A stretch of 64,000 bases of DNA from Polycyclovorans algicola TG408 (GTDB lineage Bacteria; Pseudomonadota; Gammaproteobacteria; Nevskiales; Nevskiaceae): contig NZ_JOMH01000001.1 of NCBI RefSeq assembly GCF_000711245.1, positions 310,001-374,000 of the forward strand, given 5' to 3'. Under the pieces are notes generated by a model, which saw nothing but the letters and a program-made list of their open reading frames with translations, did no database searches and was not told the origin of the DNA. Positions 24,641-33,232 of this stretch are shown here, piece after piece. Positions within the stretch are counted from its first letter, which is position 1. Every line of letters starts with the position of its first letter. Made by a program: the position numbers and the translations under genes.

Positions 24641-26920
24641 GTGCGATTGACCACTTTGAAATACGCGGTGGCGGCGTCAGCCATGCTGGCGGCGCAGTCG
24701 GCTGCGGCGCTCACGTTTGATCTCGACTGGGCGCCGGGCCTGGTGCTCGACTGGGACAACAAGCTGGCGCTGGGCGCGCAGTGGCGCGTGTCGGAGCGCA
24801 ATGACAACTTCATCGGCAAGTCCAACCTCGATCCGGACTTGTGCGCGCCGGACGCGTGCATCTCGCTCAACCGCAACAACCTTGAACCGCACGAACGCTG
24901 GATGGCCGCGCCGGGCGCGTCGTGGCAGATCGGCGATGAAGCCAACCTCACCCACGACCAGGGCGACATCACCAGTGCGGTCAGCCGCTGGCGCTCGCAC
25001 CTCAATCTGAAAAGCGACGACGGACGCTGGGGCGTCAATCTGGGTTGGCAGGTGTTCTACGATCGCATTCTGGACCGGGTTGATCTGGCCCAGCCCAACC
25101 TGATTGTCGAAGAAGGCCCGGCGCCGGGCATTGCCACCACGTTGCGCGTGCCGCGCACGGCGCAGCGTGACAACGGGCGGCAGTTCGACCTACGCGAGGC
25201 CAATGTGTATTTCAGGGTGCCGTCGTTCAACGAAGGCGAGATCGACGTGCGCATTGGGCGCCAGCACCTCAACTGGGGCGAGGCGTTGTTTGCCATTTCG
25301 GGCACGCTGAACTTCGTCACCCCGGTGAACTTCAACAACTTCTTTCGCCCGACGATGGACCTCGACGAGGCCGTCGATCCGGTGGCGATGATCACCGCGT
25401 CAACGGCGCTGACCGATGGCCTGTCGGTGGAGGCGTTCTACCAGCTCGAATGGCGCCCTTACACCTTGCCCTCGCGCGGTTCGCTGGGCTCGTTCATCGT
25501 CGATCTGGGCACCGACCCGGAGAACCGCGGCGCGCTCACCGATGATTCGTTTCCGCTGCCCTTCGGCAAGACGCCGGAAGACCCCCAGCAACTGCAGCGC
25601 GAACTGACGCCAGTGGTCGGGCTGATCAGCGATTCGGCAGCGTCCATCCCGCGGCTGGGCAATGCCGAGCCACGCAGCAGCGGCCAGTACGGCGTCAAGC
25701 TGACCTACTTCACCGATAACGTGCTGGGCGGCACCGAGTTCAGCGCCTTTTTCGCCAACTACCATGCGCGCCTGCCGACGGCGAGCTTTTTGGCTGCCGA
25801 CGCCACCTGTGCGGCGAGTGAGTCCAGCGCCACCGGCCAGGACGCGGCCGCCGGGATTTTCCCGCTGGGACTGATCAATTTCTTGAATGCCTGCGGTCGC
25901 TCGGTCGCCAACCCGACCGACCTGATTTCACTGTTGCAAAGCCTGGCGGGCGATGACCCCAGCCTGGTCGGTGAGGGCTTTGATGCCTTGCCGATATCGA
26001 CGGCGCGGGTGTTCCTCGAATACCCCGAAGACATCCAGGTGTTCGGTCTGGGCTTCAACACCGCGGCGCTGGGCCTGAGCTGGACCGGCGAGTTGGCCTT
26101 CCGGCCCGATCACCCGTTCCAGGTCGACCTTGAAGACGTGTTTTTCACCGCGCTGCAACCGGTGTTTCCGCGTGACGAACTGGCGCTGTTCCCCGAAGAG
26201 GCGTCGGCACTTGACCCCATCCTCAGCCTGCTGGCACCGGCCTTCGGCCTGCCACTGGACCAGTTTGCCGGGGCCACCTTCACCGACCGCCGCAATGCGT
26301 TGCCCGACTACCTGACCGCCTATCGCGGCGGCACGCCGGGCGAGGTCGAGCCGGGTTCGTACATTCGGGGCTACGAAGAGTTTGACTACTGGCAGGCGAG
26401 TGTCGGCGGCACTTTCATCTTCGGCACCGAGCGTCGCTATGTGGGCGCCGACCAGATGGCGTTGATTTTTGAAGCGGGGGCGACGTACGTGCCCGGCCTG
26501 CCGCGCCTTGACCAGTTGCAGCTCGACAGCCTGGCCACCACCAACACCCACTTTTCGCCCGGCATTGAAGAGACCCGCGACGCGCTCAAGCTCAACCCCT
26601 TCCAGAACGCTGGAAACGGCTTTCCGACGCGTTTTGCCTGGGGCTACAAGGTGGCGGCGATCTGGAGCTACGACAACCTTTGGCTCGACGGACTGCGGCT
26701 GCGGCCGCAGGTGATTCTGTTCCACGACGTGAGCGGCATCACCCCGGGACTGGGGGGCAATTACCAGCAGGGGCGCAAGATCGCGCTCGCCGGGCTCAAC
26801 TTCAATTTCCGCAACACCTGGAGCTTCTCGGTCGACCAGTTCATTTTCTTTGGCGGCGGTGATGGCAACCGCCTCCGCGACCGGGATTTCGTCAATGTCG
26901 CAATTGCTTACCAGTTCTAG
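24641..26920 (+). CDS. DUF1302 family outer membrane protein
   Basis: A 759-residue protein with a signal peptide and a mature part rich in outer-membrane strands. Recognisable DUF1302 stretches include FDLDWAPGLVLDWDNKLALGAQWRVS at the N-terminus, VDVRIGRQHLNWGEALF in the middle and a C-terminal strand ending VAIAYQF. I take the GTG at 24641 because GGGGGAG lies 4 bases before it and a clean signal sequence follows; an ATG at 24626 is possible. DUF1302 proteins are often encoded with RND/MMPL exporters and lipoprotein-sorting proteins and are presumed pores or lipid-handling proteins. It begins the long operon-like block described here. Confidence 0.88.
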   Translation: MRLTTLKYAVAASAMLAAQSAAALTFDLDWAPGLVLDWDNKLALGAQWRVSERNDNFIGKSNLDPDLCAPDACISLNRNNLEPHERWMAAPGASWQIGDEANLTHDQGDITSAVSRWRSHLNLKSDDGRWGVNLGWQVFYDRILDRVDLAQPNLIVEEGPAPGIATTLRVPRTAQRDNGRQFDLREANVYFRVPSFNEGEIDVRIGRQHLNWGEALFAISGTLNFVTPVNFNNFFRPTMDLDEAVDPVAMITASTALTDGLSVEAFYQLEWRPYTLPSRGSLGSFIVDLGTDPENRGALTDDSFPLPFGKTPEDPQQLQRELTPVVGLISDSAASIPRLGNAEPRSSGQYGVKLTYFTDNVLGGTEFSAFFANYHARLPTASFLAADATCAASESSATGQDAAAGIFPLGLINFLNACGRSVANPTDLISLLQSLAGDDPSLVGEGFDALPISTARVFLEYPEDIQVFGLGFNTAALGLSWTGELAFRPDHPFQVDLEDVFFTALQPVFPRDELALFPEEASALDPILSLLAPAFGLPLDQFAGATFTDRRNALPDYLTAYRGGTPGEVEPGSYIRGYEEFDYWQASVGGTFIFGTERRYVGADQMALIFEAGATYVPGLPRLDQLQLDSLATTNTHFSPGIEETRDALKLNPFQNAGNGFPTRFAWGYKVAAIWSYDNLWLDGLRLRPQVILFHDVSGITPGLGGNYQQGRKIALAGLNFNFRNTWSFSVDQFIFFGGGDGNRLRDRDFVNVAIAYQF

Positions 26921-27692
26921 GCGGCCAGGCCGCCGTCTCAGCAGCGCGCGCAGGCAGCGCGGCGGGCTGCTGTTCTGGGCGTTGGTGGTGTTGGTCGGGG
27001 CCGCCGTCGGCGCAGCGCTGGTCTTTCATTTCGTCATCCGCCATCTGCAAGCGCAGTTGCTGGTGACCAACGAAACCTTGATGGCCTATGTCGACCAGCC
27101 GCTGGAGATCGAGGCCAGCGTGCTCAACCAGCTCGACATCCGGCTCGACGAGACGGTCAGCACCCGGGTGCCGGTCGACACGCTGCTGAGCGTGCCGGTC
27201 GAGCAGGCGCTGGAACTCGATGCCGTCTTCGACGCGGTGGTGCCGATCCGTGTCGACGTGCCGGTCGAGGACACGATTTACCTCGAGCAGGATGTCGACA
27301 TCGACACCATCGTGCAGGCCGACCTGCTGGGCGAAACCTTTGATCTGCCTTTGCGTGGAAGCTTTCCGGTGCGCGCCGAAGTGCCGGTGACCATCCTGGT
27401 GCCCATCGACCAGAACGTGCGACTACGCTTCACCGCACCGATCAAGGCGCGCATGCGGCAAAACCTTGAAGTGCCGCTGAAAACCGAAATCGTCGCCGAC
27501 GTGCCGCTGAGCACGCAGATGAGCGTGCCGGTGCTGAACGACCTGCTGGTGACCGCCGAGGTCGACAAGTCGCCGCTGCTTGAGGTGAAACTGAACTATG
27601 CCGATCTGCTGATCCCGGTCGGCAAGGTCGGGTTCGGCTGGGCCGATGACGACGCACCCGATGCGACACCCACGCCGGAGCCAAACCCGTGA
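26895..27692 (+). CDS. Tandem paralogue 1: membrane-anchored beta-repeat protein
   Basis: A 265-residue protein I do not recognise. A basic N-terminus precedes one transmembrane helix (about residues 24-45), so most of the protein should face the periplasm. The periplasmic part is built of short alternating hydrophobic strands broken by hydrophobic-Pro-hydrophobic turns (VPVDT, VPVEQ, VPVED, LPLRG, VPVTI, VPIDQ, VPLKT, VPVLN, IPVGK), about 13 in all. It ends in an acidic, proline-rich tail. The first 26 bases overlap the 3' end of the DUF1302 gene. The block around VPIDQNVRLRF is shared with paralogue 2. An elongated beta structure is inferred. Confidence 0.75.
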   Translation: MSQLLTSSRRPGRRLSSARRQRGGLLFWALVVLVGAAVGAALVFHFVIRHLQAQLLVTNETLMAYVDQPLEIEASVLNQLDIRLDETVSTRVPVDTLLSVPVEQALELDAVFDAVVPIRVDVPVEDTIYLEQDVDIDTIVQADLLGETFDLPLRGSFPVRAEVPVTILVPIDQNVRLRFTAPIKARMRQNLEVPLKTEIVADVPLSTQMSVPVLNDLLVTAEVDKSPLLEVKLNYADLLIPVGKVGFGWADDDAPDATPTPEPNP

Positions 27693-28435
27693 GCGGCGCG
27701 CGAAGGGTACGCCAGCGCGGCGTCAGCCTGTGGGCGGTGCTTGGGGTGCTGCTGCTCGCGGGTGTGGCCGGCGCGCTGATCGCGTGGTGGGTCATCAGCC
27801 GCGTCGACCTGCGCCTGATGCTGCGCGATCAGCCGGCGATGGTGGTGATTCCGCAAGACCTGACCGGCACCGCGCGGGTCAATGGCAACCTCGACCTGAA
27901 GCTTGAAGAGACGATCAAGACCCAGGTGCCGGTCGATCAGCCGGTGACCATTCCGCTGGATGACACGCTGAATATCATCGTGCACTTTGACGGCGACATT
28001 CCGCTGAAAATGAATGTGCGGCTCAACGACACCATTCCCCTGCAGCAGGTCGTGGACCTCAATACCACCGTCGAAGCCTTTTTGCCGGAATTGGGCACCA
28101 CGCTGAAGATTCCACTGCGCGGCAAGGTGCCCATCGACACGATGGTCCCGGTTGATATTTCGGTGCCGGTCGATCAGACGGTGCGCCTCAAGTTCACCAC
28201 GCCCGTGACCGCCCGAATACGCCAAGACCTGACCGTGCCACTGCGCACCGTGATTGATGCTGAGGTGCCCATTGATGCCAACTTCAGCGTGCCGGTGCTC
28301 AACGATTTGTCCGCCCGTATTCGCATGCCGAGCACGCCCAGCAAGGCCGTGATTGTCGAGGGCGACTTGACCTTGCCGCTGCGCTCACTGCAACTGGGGC
28401 TCGATGAAAACCGCAACGCGGAGGACGCGCCGTGA
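27689..28435 (+). CDS. Tandem paralogue 2: membrane-anchored beta-repeat protein
   Basis: A 248-residue protein with the same plan as its neighbour: a basic N-terminus, a transmembrane helix (about residues 13-35) and a periplasmic part with about 13 proline turns (VPVDQ, IPLDD, IPLQQ, IPLRG, VPIDT, VPVDI, VPVDQ, VPLRT, VPIDA, VPVLN, LPLRS). Its VPVDQTVRLKFTTPVTARIR segment aligns closely with VPIDQNVRLRFTAPIKARMR of paralogue 1, and both continue to a SVPVLNDL segment. The GTG start overlaps the preceding stop by four bases, as does its own stop with paralogue 3. Function unknown. Confidence 0.75.
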   Translation: MSGARRVRQRGVSLWAVLGVLLLAGVAGALIAWWVISRVDLRLMLRDQPAMVVIPQDLTGTARVNGNLDLKLEETIKTQVPVDQPVTIPLDDTLNIIVHFDGDIPLKMNVRLNDTIPLQQVVDLNTTVEAFLPELGTTLKIPLRGKVPIDTMVPVDISVPVDQTVRLKFTTPVTARIRQDLTVPLRTVIDAEVPIDANFSVPVLNDLSARIRMPSTPSKAVIVEGDLTLPLRSLQLGLDENRNAEDAP

Positions 28436-29331
28436 GTCGGCGCGGATTCCGCCGCTCGCCGTTGACCCGGCAAGATCAGCCCTCGCCCGAGACGCCAGTG
28501 GTGCGCGACAACGACGTGACGCTCAACAAGCCCGGCAACGACCGGCGCATGGGCTGCTTCGGCTGGTTGCTGTCGGCCGGCGTGCTGCTGGGCATGTTGG
28601 TCGCGGGCGTGTGGCTGGCGTGGTGGGTTTGGTTGCACGTGGTGATCAACATCCCCATCCAGAATCAGGAGGCGGGCATCACCCTGCCCCCCCAATTCAA
28701 GGCGACAGCCCGGGTCAGCAACATGCTCGATGTCGCCATGGACGGCGAAATCGACGCCTCAGTGCCGTTCAAGCAGACCCTGACGGTGCCGCTGCGCGGC
28801 CGCTATGACTTCGATGTCGTGATGGACGCCAAGGTGCCGGTGCAGTTCGAGGTGCTCTACGAGGGCGTGATTCCGGTCGATACCTCCGCCGACGTCACGA
28901 TCCGTACCGGCATCAACTACAAGAACCTCAAATCGCTGCGCAACCTCACCATCGAAACGTCGCTGCCGCTGAAGTTTCCGTTGCCGGTGAACCTGAAGAT
29001 TCCGGTGGACGATGTCATCGACCTGACCTACACCGGGCACCTGTCGGCCGACATCGATCAAGACCTGCTGGCGCCGGTCGATACCGTGCTGCGCACCCGG
29101 CTGCCCATCAACCAGACGATCCGCACGCCGGTGACGGCGGCCATCCCGCTCGACGTAAGGCTGGACCAAAAACAGGTGCGGATGATCATCACCGACCTGC
29201 AGGTGCCACTGCGGCCCAGCGTGATGCTCGGCTTCGGTGTCGCCGACGATGCCGCGCGCGACGGCCCGGTGCGGGTCGACAATCCTTACGGCCCGCTGGA
29301 CCTTCAGCCACCACAGGAGGGCGGTCAATGA
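28432..29331 (+). CDS. Tandem paralogue 3: membrane-anchored beta-repeat protein
   Basis: A 299-residue, more diverged member of the trio. It has a longer cytoplasmic N-terminus (about 40 residues) and a transmembrane helix around residues 43-65. The periplasmic part has about 12 proline turns (VPFKQ, VPLRG, VPVQF, IPVDT, LPVNL, IPVDD, APVDT, LPINQ, TPVTA, IPLDV, VPLRP). The alignment with paralogues 1 and 2 is best in the C-terminal half (TPVTAAIPLDV). It starts at a GTG in a four-base overlap with the previous gene. A 165-base gap follows. I know no family for it. Confidence 0.75.
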   Translation: MSRRGFRRSPLTRQDQPSPETPVVRDNDVTLNKPGNDRRMGCFGWLLSAGVLLGMLVAGVWLAWWVWLHVVINIPIQNQEAGITLPPQFKATARVSNMLDVAMDGEIDASVPFKQTLTVPLRGRYDFDVVMDAKVPVQFEVLYEGVIPVDTSADVTIRTGINYKNLKSLRNLTIETSLPLKFPLPVNLKIPVDDVIDLTYTGHLSADIDQDLLAPVDTVLRTRLPINQTIRTPVTAAIPLDVRLDQKQVRMIITDLQVPLRPSVMLGFGVADDAARDGPVRVDNPYGPLDLQPPQEGGQ

Positions 29332-29496
29332 AAGGCTGCGTGCGCCGGCCGATGCGGTTGCGCGGCCATGGAATGAAGCGGTGTTGATATGGCAGTGTAG
29401 ATTGCGGTCGTACTCGCAAGTGCGCCGTGGTGATGCGTCCGTGAGCGGCATCGCAAGCAGGCAAATAATTCGATTCTTGAGTGGAGGCGGACGGCA
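29332..29496 (+). other. Intergenic gap inside the envelope gene block
   Basis: A 165-base gap without a gene. It contains the ribosome site GGAGGCGG for the next gene. A weak internal promoter may lie around 29380-29480 (an AATAAT-like box near 29465), but spacing to any -35 is poor. Readthrough from upstream is possible since I see no terminator. Confidence 0.3.
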
Positions 29497-30351
29497 ATGA
29501 CAGACCAACCCAGCGGGCGCAAGTCTCGATCCGCCACCGGCCGCACGGCCGTGTCGACCGAGACCTTGCCGGCCCGTGTTGGCGAGTTCGCCGGGTTTCT
29601 TGGCAAGGTGGCCGAGCGGGTCGCCGCCAACGCCCGCGCCACAGGCGTTGGCGGCAAGGCGGCCGAACAGTTCCGCAAGGCTGAGCAGGGCCTGCTGCGC
29701 ACCCTCAAGCAGCGCATGGAAGATGCCGGCCGCGACGAAGAAGGGCAGGCCAGCTACGTGTCGTCGGACGGCAGCGAGGTGTCACGCACCTTCGTGATTC
29801 CGCTGCTGCAATCGCCCAAGCGCATTCTTGACGAGCTGTTGCAGCGCTCGGTCGACCAGACGCGTGAACAGGCCGAAGAAGATCTGTATTCGGTGATGCT
29901 CAGCGAACTGGTGCCCGACGAGGCGCGCATCCTGGCGCTGCTGTCCAGCGGCGAGCCACAGGCACTGGTGCACATCGGCGTGGGCTCGCCCATCGGCACG
30001 CCGGGCCGGCTGGTGGCCGAGAACTTCTGCAGTGCCGGGCGCCCCGCGCAGCTCAAGTTGCAGCACTGCGTGCGGTTGTACGTGTCGCACCTGATGGCGC
30101 TCAATCTGGTCGAAGAAGGGCCCGAAGATCCGGCGCTGGAGTCGCGCTACCAGATCATGGAAGGCGAGCGCGAGTTTCGCGATGCCGTGGCCCACGCGCG
30201 GCGCCATACCCGCATGTCGGTGCGCATCATCCGGCGCACCCTGGTCATGTCAGAAATGGGTCGGCGCTTGTGGGCGACCTGTACCGAAGGACAACAGGCG
30301 GCCGAAGAGCCCGCCGGTTTCAGTGCGTCGCCACTCAGCGCGATTCGATAA
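29497..30351 (+). CDS. Abi-alpha/DUF4393-like protein
   Basis: A 284-residue soluble protein without a signal peptide. The central part (SVMLSELVPDEARILALLSS, then a region ending LNLVEEG, then YQIMEGEREFRDAV) fits the DUF4393/Abi-alpha pattern as I know it, namely helices ending in an lGL-type segment and a Y.lT.fG-like element. The N-terminal 70 residues are basic and low-complexity with a helical stretch. Despite the family name there is no other sign of phage defence here. The ribosome site is strong. The DUF445 gene follows 11 bases later, so the two are probably co-expressed. The family assignment is moderately sure; the function is unknown. Confidence 0.6.
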   Translation: MTDQPSGRKSRSATGRTAVSTETLPARVGEFAGFLGKVAERVAANARATGVGGKAAEQFRKAEQGLLRTLKQRMEDAGRDEEGQASYVSSDGSEVSRTFVIPLLQSPKRILDELLQRSVDQTREQAEEDLYSVMLSELVPDEARILALLSSGEPQALVHIGVGSPIGTPGRLVAENFCSAGRPAQLKLQHCVRLYVSHLMALNLVEEGPEDPALESRYQIMEGEREFRDAVAHARRHTRMSVRIIRRTLVMSEMGRRLWATCTEGQQAAEEPAGFSASPLSAIR

Positions 30352-30362
30352 GGGGAAGAACA

Positions 30363-31688
30363 ATGCTTGCAGCAGCGTGGACCGATTTTCAACTGAACAT
30401 GTGGTTGTACCTGTCGATGCCCATCACCAGCGGCGTGGTGGGCTACGTGACCAACGTCATCGCGCTGAAGATGATGTTTCACCCACTGGAGTTTTTCGGC
30501 ATCAAGCCGCCGTATCTCGGCTGGCAGGGCATCGTGCCGCGCAAGGCCGGCAAGATGGCGAGCATCGCCTGCGACACCATCGTGCCGAGGCTGGTGTCGG
30601 AGCGCGAAATTTTCTCCCGGCTCGACCCGCAACGTGTTGCGGCAGAAATTGAAGGACCGATCGTGCAGTTGGTCGATCAGCTGCTCGAAGAGCTGATGAC
30701 CGAGTACGAGCCGACCCTCTGGGAGACCCTGCCGCTGTCGGCGCGTGCGCTGATTGCCAAGCGGGTCAAGAACGACGCGCCTGATGTCGTCGCAGCGGTA
30801 ATGGACGACTTCAAGACCCATGTCGACACCATCTTCGACCTGAAGGACATGGTGGTGACCACGTTGATGCGCGACAAGTCGCTGATCAACAAGATCTTCC
30901 TGGAAACCGGCAAGCAGGAGTTCATTTTCATCGAGCGATCGGGGTTTTATTTCGGGTTCGTCTTTGGCATTTTCCAGATGATCGGCTGGACCTTTTTCAA
31001 GGCGCAGTGGCAGCTGCCCCTGTTCGGGTTGCTGGTGGGCTACGCCACCAACGTGATCGCGCTGCAAATGATTTTCAGGCCACAGACGCCGATGCGCTTT
31101 CTCGGCACCACCATCCACGGGCTGTTCTTCAAGCGCCAGAAAGAAGTGTCACGCGACTACGCGAGGCTGATTGCCGACGAGATCATGACGCCTTCAAACA
31201 TCATCGAATCGGTGCTCAAAGGCCCTTATGCCGACCGTGTCTTCAACATGATTTCGAAGCACGTCAAAAAGGTGATCGACGATCAGTCGGGCCTGGCGCG
31301 ACCCTTCGTGGCATGGACCATCGGCACCCGCCGGTACATGGACATGAAGACCACGGCGGCGCATCGCATCGTGCGCCACCTGCCCGAGGCGACCCGCAAG
31401 ATCGACCATTACGCCAAAGAAGCCATGTCCATCGCCGACACGCTGGCCGGTCGGCTGGAGGTGCTGCCGGCCCCCGAGTTCGAGGGCATGTTGCGCCCGG
31501 CCTTCAAGGAGGACGAGTGGATCTTGATCACCGTGGGTGCGGTGCTGGGTTTCCTCGTCGGTGTCGGCCAGTTGCTGGTGTTTTCGGTGCTGGGCAAGGC
31601 GCCCGAGCCGACGACACCCGAAGTGCAAGGCGCGCTCGACGCGCTGACGCCGGTCGCACAACTGTTGTCGCAATGGCCCTGGGCCTGA
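30363..31688 (+). CDS. DUF445 family integral membrane protein
   Basis: A 441-residue protein with an N-terminal helix, a large helical soluble region, a central membrane segment and a C-terminal helix. The DUF445 signature occurs twice, GYVTNVIALKMMFHP near residue 20 and GYATNVIALQMIFRP near residue 225, which indicates an internal duplication. The start at 30363 has AAGGGGAAG upstream. Homologues are bacterial inner-membrane proteins of unknown function. Its placement after an Abi-alpha-like gene and before a LolA-like gene suggests an envelope role, by inference only. Confidence 0.87.
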   Translation: MLAAAWTDFQLNMWLYLSMPITSGVVGYVTNVIALKMMFHPLEFFGIKPPYLGWQGIVPRKAGKMASIACDTIVPRLVSEREIFSRLDPQRVAAEIEGPIVQLVDQLLEELMTEYEPTLWETLPLSARALIAKRVKNDAPDVVAAVMDDFKTHVDTIFDLKDMVVTTLMRDKSLINKIFLETGKQEFIFIERSGFYFGFVFGIFQMIGWTFFKAQWQLPLFGLLVGYATNVIALQMIFRPQTPMRFLGTTIHGLFFKRQKEVSRDYARLIADEIMTPSNIIESVLKGPYADRVFNMISKHVKKVIDDQSGLARPFVAWTIGTRRYMDMKTTAAHRIVRHLPEATRKIDHYAKEAMSIADTLAGRLEVLPAPEFEGMLRPAFKEDEWILITVGAVLGFLVGVGQLLVFSVLGKAPEPTTPEVQGALDALTPVAQLLSQWPWA

Positions 31689-31707
31689 GCCGCGTAGGCT
31701 GACGCGC

Positions 31708-31914
31708 ATGGACCCGATCATGGTGCTCTTGCTGCTGCTGTCCGCGCTGGTGGGCGGCGTGATCGGCGTCTGGCAGGCGCGGCGCAGGGTGCATGCGCGG
31801 GTGCGGGCGCACATCGAAGCGGCTGTCGATGCGCGGCTGGCCGAGCGTTTCGGCACGCGCGGCGAGACGCCCGACAAGACGCCGCCCCCCGCGGCGCGCG
31901 CCCCCGAGAAATGA
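31708..31914 (+). CDS. Small single-helix membrane protein
   Basis: A 68-residue protein: one N-terminal transmembrane helix (about residues 4-23), an arginine-rich juxtamembrane segment, a short amphipathic helix and a Lys/Pro-rich tail. No family is recognised. Support for a real gene comes from its position: it starts 19 bases after DUF445 and its stop overlaps the next start in an ATGA arrangement. Confidence 0.6.
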   Translation: MDPIMVLLLLLSALVGGVIGVWQARRRVHARVRAHIEAAVDARLAERFGTRGETPDKTPPPAARAPEK

Positions 31915-32723
31915 GACGTCTGCCGCAGCTGATGCTGGCTTTGGCTCTGAGCCTGCTAGGGCCGTCGGTCGCCGCGCAGGCGAGCGGCGTCGAGACCCTC
32001 ACCGAGTGTCTGCGCGACAACGTGCCGCCCGCGTGGGCGGCGCGTGTCGACGTGCGCGTCCGTCAGGCCGACGGAAGTCAGGAGTTGCGGCGCCTGGTGT
32101 ATGCCACCCGCGAGCGCGGCCGCACGCCACAGGCTGATCACTGGGTACGCATGCTGGCGCCCGACAGCCTCGCCGGGGTGGTTCACCTGTTTCGCCAGCA
32201 GGATGACGGGTGGTCGCGGTGGAGCTACCTGCCGGCGTTGAAGCGCGTCAGCCGGGTCAACAGCCAGGGCGGCGCATCGGCGACCTTGGACGAAATTGTC
32301 GGCATCCGCGACCTCGACGGCATGTTGCGCTGGTCCGAGGGCGCCACCATTCAGCTTGCCGCGCCGCGCGAGGAAGGCGGACGCCAGGTGCGGCCGGTGA
32401 ATGCGACGCGCCGCGTTGGCAGCGGCGCATCGGCAGGGTTCGAGCGGATGCGCGGCCTGATCGACGTGGAGCGCTGCGTGCTGCTCGAAGCCAAGTGGCG
32501 TGACCGCGATGATCGTGAAACGCGCAGCGCCACGGTCGAGCGCGCCAGCCTGCGGCAGTTCGGCCGCCACTGGTTGCCGCAGCGCATCGACGTTGAGCAG
32601 TCTGACGGCGTGACGGCACAGGTACGCTTGCAGCGCGCCGTGATTGCGCCCGACTTCGACGCCGACACCTTCGAATCAGAGGATTTTCACAACGTCACAG
32701 CCCGGCAGCTCGGCCTCGACTAG
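31911..32723 (+). CDS. LolA-like outer membrane lipoprotein-sorting protein
   Basis: A 270-residue protein with a signal peptide (to about residue 23). It resembles the family annotated as outer membrane lipoprotein-sorting protein: an unclosed LolA/LolB-like barrel with WSYLPALKRVSRVNSQ, a strand-rich middle region and the C-terminal DFDADTFESEDF. Members are often encoded beside MMPL/RND exporters and barrel proteins. Here it closes the block that begins with the DUF1302 gene, while the window's RND gene lies 14 kb away. It is probably a periplasmic carrier for lipids or lipoproteins; the cargo is unknown. Confidence 0.8.
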   Translation: MRRLPQLMLALALSLLGPSVAAQASGVETLTECLRDNVPPAWAARVDVRVRQADGSQELRRLVYATRERGRTPQADHWVRMLAPDSLAGVVHLFRQQDDGWSRWSYLPALKRVSRVNSQGGASATLDEIVGIRDLDGMLRWSEGATIQLAAPREEGGRQVRPVNATRRVGSGASAGFERMRGLIDVERCVLLEAKWRDRDDRETRSATVERASLRQFGRHWLPQRIDVEQSDGVTAQVRLQRAVIAPDFDADTFESEDFHNVTARQLGLD

Positions 32724-32842
32724 GGTCCCTTGGCAAGGGCGGCGCGCTGGGGCGCGCATCCACCCATCGCGAGCGGTCCATTCGGGGCGCACTCGGGTCA
32801 GCGCACCATGGCGCGTGAACCGGCAGACCGCCACTATGGGCT

Positions 32843-33232
32843 TTAGCCTTCCGCGCCCTCAATCTTGCCGTCCAGATACCACCACAGTCCGTGCACGCGA
32901 ACGAAGCGGCTGGTTTCGGTCATCCGCTCGGCCTTGCCGCCGCCCACCCGCCAGCGCGCGGTGAACTGCACCGTGGCCTGGTCTTCGCCGTAATGCTTGA
33001 CCTCGCTGATCTTAAGCCCCAGCCAGGTCGTGTCGGCATCAAAATCGACCTTGGGCGGCCGGCTGGCGGGATGCCAGGTGCCGAGCAGCACCGCCGCGTC
33101 ACCGCGCGTGTAAGCGACGTAGCGCGCGCGCATCAGCGCCTCGGGGCCGTCAGGCGGGACGTCGGTGGACCAGCGGCCACAGCATTGCAACCAAGGGCCG
33201 CCCCCGCAGGGGCAAAGGTCGTCATCTTTCAT
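32843..33232 (-). CDS. ychJ: YchJ-family protein (SEC-C zinc motif)
   Basis: A 129-residue protein with the N-terminal SEC-C type metal-binding segment LCPCGGGPWLQCCG and an NTF2-like domain (RARYVAYTRGD, then ARWRVGGGKAERMTETSRFVR and LWWYLDG). This is the YchJ layout; the function is not established. The ATG at 33232 overlaps the stop of the DUF938 gene (TGATG), so the two are coupled. Confidence 0.9.
   Translation of the reverse strand: MKDDDLCPCGGGPWLQCCGRWSTDVPPDGPEALMRARYVAYTRGDAAVLLGTWHPASRPPKVDFDADTTWLGLKISEVKHYGEDQATVQFTARWRVGGGKAERMTETSRFVRVHGLWWYLDGKIEGAEG

Noticed and set aside
29497-30351. Phage-defence (abortive infection) locus
   Set aside because: Only the family name suggests it. 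No toxin, nuclease, phage or mobility genes are adjacent, and the neighbours are envelope proteins.
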